Shown here: positions 34,495 through 42,344 of the stretch, piece after piece | Layout of the letters: each line of letters opens with the position of its first letter | Numbering within the stretch: the stretch's first letter is position 1 | Source of the DNA: Pseudomonas moraviensis | GTDB taxonomy: Bacteria > Pseudomonadota > Gammaproteobacteria > Pseudomonadales > Pseudomonadaceae | Direction: 5' to 3' | Assembly: GCF_900105805.1 (NCBI RefSeq) | Contig: NZ_LT629788.1 | Coordinates: 4,696,501 to 4,760,500, forward strand | DNA length: 64,000 bases | Notes under the pieces: generated by a model | Told to the model about the DNA's origin: nothing | The model's input: the letters and a program-made list of their open reading frames with translations, nothing else | Databases searched by the model: none | Program-made: the position numbers and the translations under genes

Positions 34495-36600
34495 ATGCCG
34501 AGCATAGACGCCCTCGCCGATCGCTTATCGACCTACCTCGGCAACGACCAGGTCAACCTGGTTCGCCGAGCGTATTTCTACGCCGAACAAGCCCATGACG
34601 GTCAACGCCGTCGCAGCGGCGAGGCGTACGTCACGCATCCTCTTGCCGTGGCGAATATTCTTGCCGACATGCACATGGACCATCAGAGCCTGATGGCCGC
34701 CATGCTGCATGACGTGATCGAAGACACCGGGATCGCCAAGGAAGCGCTGCAGGCGCAGTTCGGTGAAACCGTGGCGGAACTGGTCGACGGGGTCAGCAAA
34801 CTGACCCAGATGAACTTCGAGACCAAAGCCGAAGCTCAGGCGGAAAACTTCCAGAAGATGGCCATGGCCATGGCGCGCGACATCCGGGTGATCCTGGTCA
34901 AGCTCGCCGACCGCCTGCACAACATGCGCACGCTGGAAGTGCTGTCCGGCGAAAAACGTCGGCGCATCGCCAAGGAAACCCTCGAGATCTATGCACCCAT
35001 CGCCAACCGGCTGGGCATGCACGCGATCCGCATCGAGTTCGAAGACCTCGGCTTCAAGGCGATGCACCCGATGCGTTCCGCGCGGATCTACCAGGCGGTC
35101 AAACGCGCCCGGGGCAACCGCAAGGAAATCGTCAACAAGATCGAAGAATCCCTTGGCCACTGCCTCGCCATCGACGGCATCCAGGGCGAAGTCAGCGGTC
35201 GTCAGAAACACCTCTACGGCATCTACAAGAAAATGCGCGGCAAGCGTCGAGCCTTCAACGAGATCATGGACGTCTACGCGTTCCGGATCATCGTCGACAA
35301 GGTCGATACCTGCTACCGCGTACTAGGTGCTGTGCATAATTTGTACAAGCCGCTGCCGGGGCGCTTCAAGGATTACATCGCGATCCCCAAGGCCAACGGC
35401 TATCAGTCGCTGCACACCACGCTGTTCGGCATGCACGGCGTACCGATCGAGATCCAGATCCGTACCCGCGAAATGGAAGAGATGGCCAACAACGGCATCG
35501 CCGCCCATTGGCTGTACAAGTCCAGCGGTGACGAACAGCCCAAAGGCACCCACGCCCGCGCCCGCCAGTGGGTCAAAGGCGTGCTGGAAATGCAGCAACG
35601 CGCTGGCAATTCTCTGGAATTCATCGAAAGCGTGAAGATCGACCTGTTCCCGGACGAGGTCTACGTGTTCACGCCCAAAGGCCGGATCATGGAGCTGCCG
35701 AAAGGCTCGACAGCGGTCGACTTCGCCTACGCGGTGCACACCGACGTCGGCAACAGCTGCATCGCCTGCCGGATCAACCGTCGCCTCGCGCCGCTGTCCG
35801 AACCGCTGCAGAGCGGCTCCACGGTCGAGATCGTCAGCGCTCCCGGCGCACGGCCGAACCCGGCGTGGCTCAATTTCGTGGTCACCGGCAAGGCGCGAAC
35901 GCACATTCGCCATGCGCTTAAACTGCAACGCCGCTCCGAGTCCATAAGCCTCGGCGAGCGCTTGCTGAACAAGGTGCTCAACGGTTTCGACAGCTCCCTG
36001 GAAAAAATTCCGGCCGAGCGCGTGAAGGCGATGCTTACCGAGTACCGCCTCGAGCTGATCGAAGACCTGCTCGAAGACATTGGCCTGGGCAACCGCATGG
36101 CCTACGTGGTCGCCCGCCGCCTGTTGGGCGAAGGCGAACAGTTGCCAAGTCCGGAAGGTCCGCTGGCGATTCGCGGTACCGAAGGTCTCGTGCTCAGCTA
36201 CGCCAAGTGCTGCACGCCGATCCCGGGCGACCCGATCGTCGGCCACCTGTCGGCGGGCAAAGGCATGGTCGTGCACCTGGACAACTGCCGCAACATCAGC
36301 GAAATACGCCACAACCCGGAAAAATGCATCCAGCTCTCGTGGGCCAAGGATGTCACCGGCGAATTCAACGTCGAGCTGCGCGTCGAACTGGAACACCAGC
36401 GCGGCCTGATCGCCCTGCTGGCCAGCAGCGTCAACGCGGCCGACGGCAATATCGAGAAAATCAGCATGGACGAACGCGATGGTCGCATCAGCGTCGTGCA
36501 GTTGGTGGTCAGCGTTCACGACCGCGTGCACCTGGCCCGCGTGATCAAGAAACTGCGCGCCTTGACCGGGGTGATCCGCATCACCCGCATGCGCGCATAA
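34495..36600 (+). CDS. spoT: Bifunctional (p)ppGpp synthetase/hydrolase SpoT
   Basis: 701-residue stringent-response enzyme. The N-terminal HD hydrolase domain is intact (SGEAYVTHPLAVANILADMH, AAMLHDVIEDTG). The synthetase domain holds YAFRIIVDKVDTCYRVLGAV and RFKDYIAIPKANGYQSLHTT. The TGS domain (about 385-445) has DEVYVFTPKGRIMELPKGST, and a C-terminal zinc-finger/helical region contains YAKCCTPIPGDPIVG. An ACT domain follows, ending GVIRITRMRA. An intact HD domain indicates SpoT rather than RelA. It follows rpoZ and precedes ridA by 24 bases. Confidence 0.96.
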   Translation: MPSIDALADRLSTYLGNDQVNLVRRAYFYAEQAHDGQRRRSGEAYVTHPLAVANILADMHMDHQSLMAAMLHDVIEDTGIAKEALQAQFGETVAELVDGVSKLTQMNFETKAEAQAENFQKMAMAMARDIRVILVKLADRLHNMRTLEVLSGEKRRRIAKETLEIYAPIANRLGMHAIRIEFEDLGFKAMHPMRSARIYQAVKRARGNRKEIVNKIEESLGHCLAIDGIQGEVSGRQKHLYGIYKKMRGKRRAFNEIMDVYAFRIIVDKVDTCYRVLGAVHNLYKPLPGRFKDYIAIPKANGYQSLHTTLFGMHGVPIEIQIRTREMEEMANNGIAAHWLYKSSGDEQPKGTHARARQWVKGVLEMQQRAGNSLEFIESVKIDLFPDEVYVFTPKGRIMELPKGSTAVDFAYAVHTDVGNSCIACRINRRLAPLSEPLQSGSTVEIVSAPGARPNPAWLNFVVTGKARTHIRHALKLQRRSESISLGERLLNKVLNGFDSSLEKIPAERVKAMLTEYRLELIEDLLEDIGLGNRMAYVVARRLLGEGEQLPSPEGPLAIRGTEGLVLSYAKCCTPIPGDPIVGHLSAGKGMVVHLDNCRNISEIRHNPEKCIQLSWAKDVTGEFNVELRVELEHQRGLIALLASSVNAADGNIEKISMDERDGRISVVQLVVSVHDRVHLARVIKKLRALTGVIRITRMRA

Positions 36601-36624
36601 CCTGCCTATTACAAGGAGTCCTAC

Positions 36625-37005
36625 ATGACCAGAACCGTCATCACCAGCGACAAGGCCCCGGCCGCCATCGGCACTTACTCCCAGGCGATCAAGGCAGGCA
36701 ATACCGTTTACATGTCGGGCCAGATCCCCCTGGACCCGAAAACCATGGAACTGGTCGAAGGCTTCGAAGCCCAGACCGTCCAGGTCTTCGAGAACCTCAA
36801 GGCCGTAGCCGAAGCCGCCGGCGGTTCGTTCAAGGACATCGTCAAACTGAACATTTTCCTCACCGACCTGAGCCACTTCGCCAAGGTCAACGAGATCATG
36901 GGCAAGTACTTCGACCAGCCCTACCCTGCCCGCGCCGCCATCGGCGTGGCCGCCCTGCCGAAGGGTGCGCAGGTTGAAATGGATGCCATTCTGGTCATCG
37001 AGTGA
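36625..37005 (+). CDS. ridA: 2-iminobutanoate/2-iminopropanoate deaminase RidA
   Basis: 126-residue canonical RidA. It hydrolyses reactive 2-aminoacrylate-derived imines, protecting PLP enzymes. The catalytic Arg103 is in YPARAAIGVAALPKG and Glu118 in VEMDA; Gly31 and Asn76 (KLNIF) are also conserved. AAGGAGT lies seven bases upstream of the ATG. It is probably part of the rpoZ-spoT-ridA transcript. A second, shorter Rid protein is encoded in the dad operon at 7286. Confidence 0.95.
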   Translation: MTRTVITSDKAPAAIGTYSQAIKAGNTVYMSGQIPLDPKTMELVEGFEAQTVQVFENLKAVAEAAGGSFKDIVKLNIFLTDLSHFAKVNEIMGKYFDQPYPARAAIGVAALPKGAQVEMDAILVIE

Positions 37006-37071
37006 TGCGCACGGCGCGGCCTTCAACGCCGCGCCGACTGCCGCAAGAAAAGGCTTTGAAAGGATTCCACC

Positions 37072-37812
37072 ATGCGCAAAGCGCTAGCTCTCTCGCTGCT
37101 CGCCCTGTTCCTCGGCGGCTGCGCCAGCGACCCTGCCGACCGCGACATCAGCGGCACCTGGATCAACCAGGTGGCGATCGATGCCGCCGCCAAGGGCGGC
37201 CCTCTGCGCGAAGCGCTGCAGGCCTACGGCCCGAATCTGGAATGGGACGTCAACACCAAGGCCGGTCAGGCTCGCTACACCAACGGTTTTGAGAATGTCG
37301 AAGGACGGTTGCTGGGCCAAGAGTCCGGCGCCTGGAAAGTCGACTTCTATGGCAGCTCCGCCAGCGAACTGAAACGCGACGGCGGACGCCTGCAGCAAGC
37401 CGCCAGCGACAACGAACCCGAACAACTCTTCGATCGCGCACAGATCCCGGTGCCCGAAGGCGCCCCAATCGGTGCGAGCTTCGAACGCGCGCTGTACTCG
37501 GCGTACCTGGGCGGCAACTGGACCATCACCAGCGGTCAGGGTGAGGGCGGCACCGTCCAGTTCCAGGCCGATGGCCAGGTGAGCGGCCTTCCGGGCGTTG
37601 ATCGTTACGCCTTGTGCCTGGCCGGCGATTGCGCGTCGATGAGCAATGGCAACGACAGCATGTGGCTGCAACTCAATGGCCAGGGCAACAACTGGATCTT
37701 TGTGCGCAAGGGCAAGGAACTGGAGATTCTGCAGGCAGTGAACGCTGCGCTGGCGGATGAGCAACCGCAGTTTGCCGCGGGCGAGCGCAAGTGGTTGCTG
37801 GAAAAGCAGTAA
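37072..37812 (+). CDS. Uncharacterised lipoprotein downstream of ridA
   Basis: 246 residues with a lipoprotein signal (LLALFLGGCASDPAD; lipidated Cys about residue 17). The mature part has SGTWINQVAIDAAAKGGPLR near its start and later GNWTITSGQGEGG, VDRYALCLAGDCASM and WIFVRKGKELEIL. The SGTW.../GNW... segments resemble the start of small beta-sheet lipid- or META-type domains, but no family is recognised. AAAGGA precedes the ATG by seven bases. It is 66 bases after ridA, with a GC-rich hairpin (37016-37037) between, and could belong to the spoT operon. Confidence 0.75.
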   Translation: MRKALALSLLALFLGGCASDPADRDISGTWINQVAIDAAAKGGPLREALQAYGPNLEWDVNTKAGQARYTNGFENVEGRLLGQESGAWKVDFYGSSASELKRDGGRLQQAASDNEPEQLFDRAQIPVPEGAPIGASFERALYSAYLGGNWTITSGQGEGGTVQFQADGQVSGLPGVDRYALCLAGDCASMSNGNDSMWLQLNGQGNNWIFVRKGKELEILQAVNAALADEQPQFAAGERKWLLEKQ

Positions 37813-37839
37813 CCCGCTTCTGAATTCACATAGAACCCA

Positions 37840-37928
37840 TGTAGGAGTGAGCCTGCTCGCGATAGCGGTATGTCAGACACATTGATGTCGACTGACACAA
37901 CGCTATCGCGAGCAGGCTCACTCCTACA
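37840..37928. repeat. REPIN, family B
   Basis: Inverted 28-base arms TGTAGGAGTGAGCCTGCTCG...TAGCG (37840-37867) and complement (37901-37928), between two convergent genes. Confidence 0.9.
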
Positions 37929-37950
37929 GTTGTTTTGTGTTGTTAGAAAG

Positions 37951-38808
37951 TCAGCACTTACCTTCCAGGATCGCTGCGTAGCCTTCGCGGTAGCTTGGGT
38001 ACTTCGGCACCCAACCCAACGCTTTCGCCCGCGCATTGCTGCAACGCTTGCTGCCGGTGCGGCGCACGCTGGCGTCTTCCGCCCATTCAGTTACACCCAG
38101 ATATTCGCGCAACCAGCCCACCACCTCGGCCAATGGCGCCGGCGCATCGTCTACTCCAATGTAGAGCTGCTCCAGCTTGACGCCCTCGCGGTCTTTTTCC
38201 AGCAGAAACGCCAGCAACCCGGCCGCATCATCGGCATGAATCCGATTGCCATACAGCGGCGGCTCGACCGCCACGCGATAACCGCGACGCACCTGAGTCA
38301 GCAGCCACTCGCGACCCGGGCCGTAAATGCCGGTCAGGCGCAGCACGCTCGCCGGGATCCCGCTATTGAGCGCAACCTGCTCGGCTTCAAGCATCAAGCG
38401 CCCTGAGTAACCGGCAGCGACAGTCTCGGACGTCTCATCCACCCAGGCTCCGTCCTGCTGGCCGTACACGCTGCTGCTGGACACGAAGATCAGTCGCTCA
38501 GGCACTTGCCCGTAGTCGCCCAGCCAGCTCAACACGTTCTGCAAACCCTGCACATAGGCCTTGCGATAACCCTCTTCATCGTGGTCGGTGGCCGCAGCGC
38601 AATACACCAGATAATCCACAGCGCCCACCGGCCAGGTCGCCGGGCATTCTTCGTTGAACAGATCGCCGGCGACGCCGATGACGCCCTCCGGCAGCCTGGA
38701 AACGTCCCGGCGCAAGCCATGAACCTGCCAGCCAGCCGCCAGCAATTGCGTGGCGAGACGACTGCCGACATCACCACAACCGGCAATCAAAACAGAAGGC
38801 GCGGACAT
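37951..38808 (-). CDS. NAD(P)-dependent epimerase/SDR family protein (YeeZ-like)
   Basis: 285-residue extended/atypical SDR. The Rossmann motif VLIAGCGDVGSRLATQLLAA is at residues 5-24. FVSSSSVYGQQDG supplies the Ser/Tyr active-site region, followed by SGRLMLEAEQ in place of a strict YxxxK, so catalytic competence is uncertain. VLRLTGIYGPGREWLL is the substrate-side block. GGGAG lies seven bases before the ATG. Substrate unknown. Divergent from the exbB operon. Confidence 0.85.
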   Translation of the reverse strand: MSAPSVLIAGCGDVGSRLATQLLAAGWQVHGLRRDVSRLPEGVIGVAGDLFNEECPATWPVGAVDYLVYCAAATDHDEEGYRKAYVQGLQNVLSWLGDYGQVPERLIFVSSSSVYGQQDGAWVDETSETVAAGYSGRLMLEAEQVALNSGIPASVLRLTGIYGPGREWLLTQVRRGYRVAVEPPLYGNRIHADDAAGLLAFLLEKDREGVKLEQLYIGVDDAPAPLAEVVGWLREYLGVTEWAEDASVRRTGSKRCSNARAKALGWVPKYPSYREGYAAILEGKC

Positions 38809-38996
38809 CAGAAAACTCCCATCGGAAAGGCACAGACTAGCTCTGGCACAGGACGAACGGCTAGCAATGGTGGAAAAAAAGTTACTCTATTACTTTTGTT
38901 AACAAGAATTACTTGCAATAATGCACGCCACTTTTGTTCTCGGCCTCACGAGGCCTGGAAGAGCAATAACGTTTTTCTACCTCAGGTCCGGCCAGC

Positions 38997-39950
38997 ATGA
39001 CACGTAATCAAACTCCCGCTTCGCCAACCACTCGACCTCGCGCCTGGAGCGCTGTCGCGGCTCTGTTGCTCAGCCTGATGCTGGCACCGACCGCGGCCTT
39101 CGCCGACGCTCAAGCGCCAGCCACCCCAGCCGCCACCGAACAGAGCGCGCCCGCTGCCGCTCCAGCTGCACCCGCCGCCACCGATCCGGTGCAGGCTGTC
39201 GATGCGGCCGACGCACCTGAAGTCCTCGAAGCCGACAACACCTTGGGCATGGCCCACGACCTGTCGCCGTGGGGCATGTACCAGAACGCCGACATCATCG
39301 TGAAAATCGTGATGATCGGTCTGGCTATCGCATCGATCATCACCTGGACCATCTGGATCGCCAAAGGCTTCGAGCTGATGGGCGCGAAGCGTCGTCTGCG
39401 AGGCGAAATCGCCGCACTGAAAAAAGCCACCACCCTCAAAGAAGCCAGCGCCACGGCCGGCAAGGAAGGCACCCTCGCCAACCTGCTGGTCCACGACGCT
39501 CTCGAAGAGATGCGCCTGTCGGTCAACAGCCGCGAGAAGGAAGGCATCAAGGAACGCGTCAGCTTCCGCCTCGAGCGCCTCGTCGCTGCCTGTGGCCGCA
39601 ACATGAGCAGCGGCACCGGCGTTCTCGCCACTATCGGTTCCACCGCGCCGTTCGTCGGCCTGTTCGGTACCGTGTGGGGCATCATGAACTCGTTCATCGG
39701 CATCGCCAAAACCCAGACCACCAACCTTGCTGTCGTCGCGCCCGGCATTGCTGAAGCGCTGCTGGCCACTGCATTGGGTCTGGTTGCCGCGATCCCGGCC
39801 GTGGTGATCTACAACGTCTTCGCCCGTTCCATCGCCGGTTACAAGGCGCAGGTCTCCGATGCCTCGGCAGAAGTCCTGCTGCTGGTCAGCCGCGATCTCG
39901 ACCACCAGCCTGAGCGCAGCTCGCAGCCGCACATGGTTAAAGTGGGGTAA
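38997..39950 (+). CDS. exbB: TonB-system energiser ExbB
   Basis: 317-residue inner-membrane proton-channel subunit. The signal-like segment (LLLSLMLAPTAAFADA) is followed by an Ala/Pro-rich periplasmic stretch (about 40-85), the long-ExbB form found in pseudomonads. The MotA/TolQ domain has three helices (VKIVMIGLAIASIITWTIWI; TVWGIMNSFIGIAKTQTTN region; ATALGLVAAIPAVVIYNVF). First gene of exbB-exbD-tonB, which energises TonB-dependent uptake of siderophores and other ligands. The A/T-rich leader may carry a Fur site, but none fits well. Confidence 0.94.
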   Translation: MTRNQTPASPTTRPRAWSAVAALLLSLMLAPTAAFADAQAPATPAATEQSAPAAAPAAPAATDPVQAVDAADAPEVLEADNTLGMAHDLSPWGMYQNADIIVKIVMIGLAIASIITWTIWIAKGFELMGAKRRLRGEIAALKKATTLKEASATAGKEGTLANLLVHDALEEMRLSVNSREKEGIKERVSFRLERLVAACGRNMSSGTGVLATIGSTAPFVGLFGTVWGIMNSFIGIAKTQTTNLAVVAPGIAEALLATALGLVAAIPAVVIYNVFARSIAGYKAQVSDASAEVLLLVSRDLDHQPERSSQPHMVKVG

Positions 39951-39956
39951 TCGGCC

Positions 39957-40385
39957 ATGGGCCTGCATTTGAAAGAAGGCGCAGACGACGATCTGGCCGA
40001 GAACCACGAAATCAACGTCACGCCGTTCATCGACGTGATGCTGGTGCTGTTGATCATCTTCATGGTGGCCGCTCCATTGGCCACTGTGGACATCAAAGTC
40101 GATCTGCCCGCCTCGACCGCCAAACCGGCGCCGCGGCCAGAAAAACCGGTGTTTCTCAGTGTGAAAGCGGACCAGCGCCTGTTCCTCGGCGACGACGAAG
40201 TGAAGGCCGAAACCCTCGGTGCCACCCTCGACGCCAAGACCCAGGGCAAGAAAGACACCACCATCTTTTTCCAGGCCGATAAAGGCGTGGATTACGGTGA
40301 CCTGATGAGCGTGATGGACAGCCTGCGCGCCGCCGGTTACCTGAAGGTCGGTCTGGTCGGTCTTGAGACGGCAGCCAAGAAATGA
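39957..40385 (+). CDS. exbD: TonB-system energiser ExbD
   Basis: 142-residue partner of ExbB. One N-terminal transmembrane helix (about 23-43) carries the proton-path Asp in FIDVMLVLLIIFMVAAP. The periplasmic domain ends LKVGLVGLETAAKK. The gene starts six bases after exbB, and its stop overlaps the tonB start (ATGA). Confidence 0.95.
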   Translation: MGLHLKEGADDDLAENHEINVTPFIDVMLVLLIIFMVAAPLATVDIKVDLPASTAKPAPRPEKPVFLSVKADQRLFLGDDEVKAETLGATLDAKTQGKKDTTIFFQADKGVDYGDLMSVMDSLRAAGYLKVGLVGLETAAKK

Positions 40386-41128
40386 TCACGACGCGCCATA
40401 AGCTGACGCGTTACAGCGGTAGCCTGGCCGTGGTGCTGGGCGTGCACGCGCTGGCCATCGCGCTGGCGCTGAACTGGACCGCCCGCCCGCCCATCGAATT
40501 GCCGCCGCAGGCAATGATGGTCGAGCTGGCTCCGTTGCCCGCCCCGCCACCGCCGGCTCCGCCGAAAGTCGTCACACCGCCGCAGCCACCGGCTCCGGTT
40601 GAAGAGTTACCGATTCCGAAACTGGCTGAAGCACCGAAAGCGGAAATCGCGGTACCCAAACCCAAGCCGAAGCCCAAGCCAAAACCGCCGAAGCCGGTCG
40701 AGAAGAAGCTGCCCGAGCCGCCGAAGGAGAAACCTTCCGAGGAGAAGCCGGCCGACACTCAACCGACCCAGGCACCAACGGAGAAATCAGCCCAGCCCGC
40801 ACCCGGCCCATCGCCTGCTCAATTGGCAGCCAAGGCCAGTTGGCAAGGCACCCTGCTCGCGCATTTGCAGAAGTACAAGAAGTACCCGCAAAGTGCACAG
40901 TCGCGTGGCAAGGAAGGTTTGAATCGTCTGCGCTTCGTGGTCGATGGCGAAGGTAATGTGCTGTCGTTCGAACTGGTGGGCCGCTCCGGCAACGCTGATC
41001 TGGACCGGGCCACCCTGGACATGATCCGCCGCGCTCAACCGCTGCCCAAGCCGCCAGCCGACATGCTCAACAATGGCTCGATCGAAATCGTTGCGCCGTT
41101 TGTTTATTCGCTCGAACGCCGCCGCTAA
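40382..41128 (+). CDS. tonB: Energy transducer TonB
   Basis: 248-residue TonB. N-terminal anchor helix (about 14-32, SLAVVLGVHALAIALALNW), then a long Pro/Lys/Glu-rich rod (PPPPAPPK, KPKPKPKPKPPKP) spanning the periplasm. The C-terminal domain has YPQSAQSRGKEGLNRLRFVV and a final FVYSLERRR that contacts TonB boxes of outer-membrane receptors. Translationally coupled to exbD by a four-base overlap. A REPIN and a terminator follow. Confidence 0.95.
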   Translation: MITTRHKLTRYSGSLAVVLGVHALAIALALNWTARPPIELPPQAMMVELAPLPAPPPPAPPKVVTPPQPPAPVEELPIPKLAEAPKAEIAVPKPKPKPKPKPPKPVEKKLPEPPKEKPSEEKPADTQPTQAPTEKSAQPAPGPSPAQLAAKASWQGTLLAHLQKYKKYPQSAQSRGKEGLNRLRFVVDGEGNVLSFELVGRSGNADLDRATLDMIRRAQPLPKPPADMLNNGSIEIVAPFVYSLERRR

Positions 41129-41143
41129 GGCAACGCAAAACCC

Positions 41144-41232
41144 TGTAGGAGTGAGCCTGCTCGCGATAGCGTAGTGTCAGACGATGATTTTCTGACTGAC
41201 ACACCGCTATCGCGAGCAGGCTCACTCCTACA
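41144..41232. repeat. REPIN, family B
   Basis: Inverted arms TGTAGGAGTGAGCCTGCTCG.. (from 41144) and complement (to 41232) around a ~35-base spacer, directly after tonB. Confidence 0.9.
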
Positions 41233-41262
41233 AGGGTTCTCTGCTAGCCGGATGATCCAGCC

Positions 41263-41287
41263 AAAAAGGCACCGAAAGGTGCCTTTT
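41263..41287 (+). terminator. Rho-independent terminator of the exbB-exbD-tonB operon
   Basis: AAAAGGCACC/GGTGCCTTTT, ten perfect pairs with a GAAA tetraloop and flanking A- and T-runs, 135 bases after tonB and beyond the REPIN. Confidence 0.85.
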
Positions 41288-41405
41288 GCATATCTGCCAG
41301 CGGCAAACCGACCTCGACCGGTGTCGCACTCAGCCCGCAGTCTGATAACGTGCGTCTATCGATTGCAGCCGGTATGCTTGGCGCGCATCTTCATGGACGC
41401 TTGCT

Positions 41406-42335
41406 ATGACCCTCACAGAATTACGCTACATCGTTACCCTCGCCCAAGAGCAGCACTTCGGCCATGCCGCCGAGCGTTGCCACGTCAGTCAGCCGACGCT
41501 GTCGGTGGGCGTGAAAAAACTTGAAGACGAACTCGGTGTGCTGATTTTCGAGCGCAGCAAAAGCGCCGTGCGCCTGACCCCGGTCGGCGAAGGCATCGTC
41601 GCCCAGGCGCAGAAAGTGCTGGAGCAGGCCCAGGGCATCCGCGAACTGGCCCAGGCCGGCAAGAATCAGCTGACCGCACCGCTGAAAGTCGGCGCGATCT
41701 ACACTGTCGGCCCGTACCTGTTCCCGCATCTGATTCCACAACTGCACCGGGTCGCCCCGCAGATGCCGTTGTACATCGAAGAAAACTTCACCCACGTGCT
41801 GCGCGACAAACTGCGCAACGGCGAACTCGACGCGATCATCATCGCCCTGCCGTTCAACGAAGCCGATGTGCTGACCCTGCCGCTGTACGACGAGCCGTTC
41901 TATGTGCTCATGCCGGCCCAGCACCCGTGGACCAAGAAAGAATCCATCGACGCCGGCCTGCTCAACGACAAGAGCCTGCTGCTGCTCGGCGAGGGTCACT
42001 GCTTCCGTGATCAGGTGCTCGAAGCCTGCCCGACCCTGACCAAGGGCAATGACGGCGCCAAGCACACCACGGTCGAATCAAGCTCCCTGGAAACCATTCG
42101 CCATATGGTCGCATCCGGCCTGGGCATCTCGATCCTGCCGCTGTCGGCAGTGGACAGCCATCACTACGCCCCCGGCGTGATCGAAGTGCGTCCGCTGACC
42201 GCGCCGGTGCCGTTTCGCACCGTGGCGATTGCCTGGCGCGCGAGCTTCCCACGGCCGAAAGCCATCGAGATCCTCGCCGACTCCATTCGCCTGTGCTCGG
42301 TGGCCAAGCCTGCCGCGCCGGTTACGGCCGGTTAA
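41406..42335 (+). CDS. oxyR: Hydrogen peroxide-inducible regulator OxyR
   Basis: 309-residue LysR-family peroxide sensor. The HTH (about 1-60) includes EQHFGHAAERCHVSQPTLSV. The redox pair is exactly Cys199 and Cys208, in GEGHCFRDQVLEACP, forming the disulphide on H2O2 oxidation. TVESSSLETIRHMVASGLGI is in the regulatory domain. Upstream of recG with ten bases between, the conserved oxyR-recG order of Pseudomonas. It controls katB, ahpC and related genes elsewhere. Confidence 0.96.
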   Translation: MTLTELRYIVTLAQEQHFGHAAERCHVSQPTLSVGVKKLEDELGVLIFERSKSAVRLTPVGEGIVAQAQKVLEQAQGIRELAQAGKNQLTAPLKVGAIYTVGPYLFPHLIPQLHRVAPQMPLYIEENFTHVLRDKLRNGELDAIIIALPFNEADVLTLPLYDEPFYVLMPAQHPWTKKESIDAGLLNDKSLLLLGEGHCFRDQVLEACPTLTKGNDGAKHTTVESSSLETIRHMVASGLGISILPLSAVDSHHYAPGVIEVRPLTAPVPFRTVAIAWRASFPRPKAIEILADSIRLCSVAKPAAPVTAG

Positions 42336-42344
42336 GCGAGCGTC

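Noticed and set aside
38880..38945. Fur box upstream of exbB
   Set aside because: The A/T-rich stretch was compared with GATAATGATAATCATTATC; no alignment gave a convincing match, so no site is claimed.
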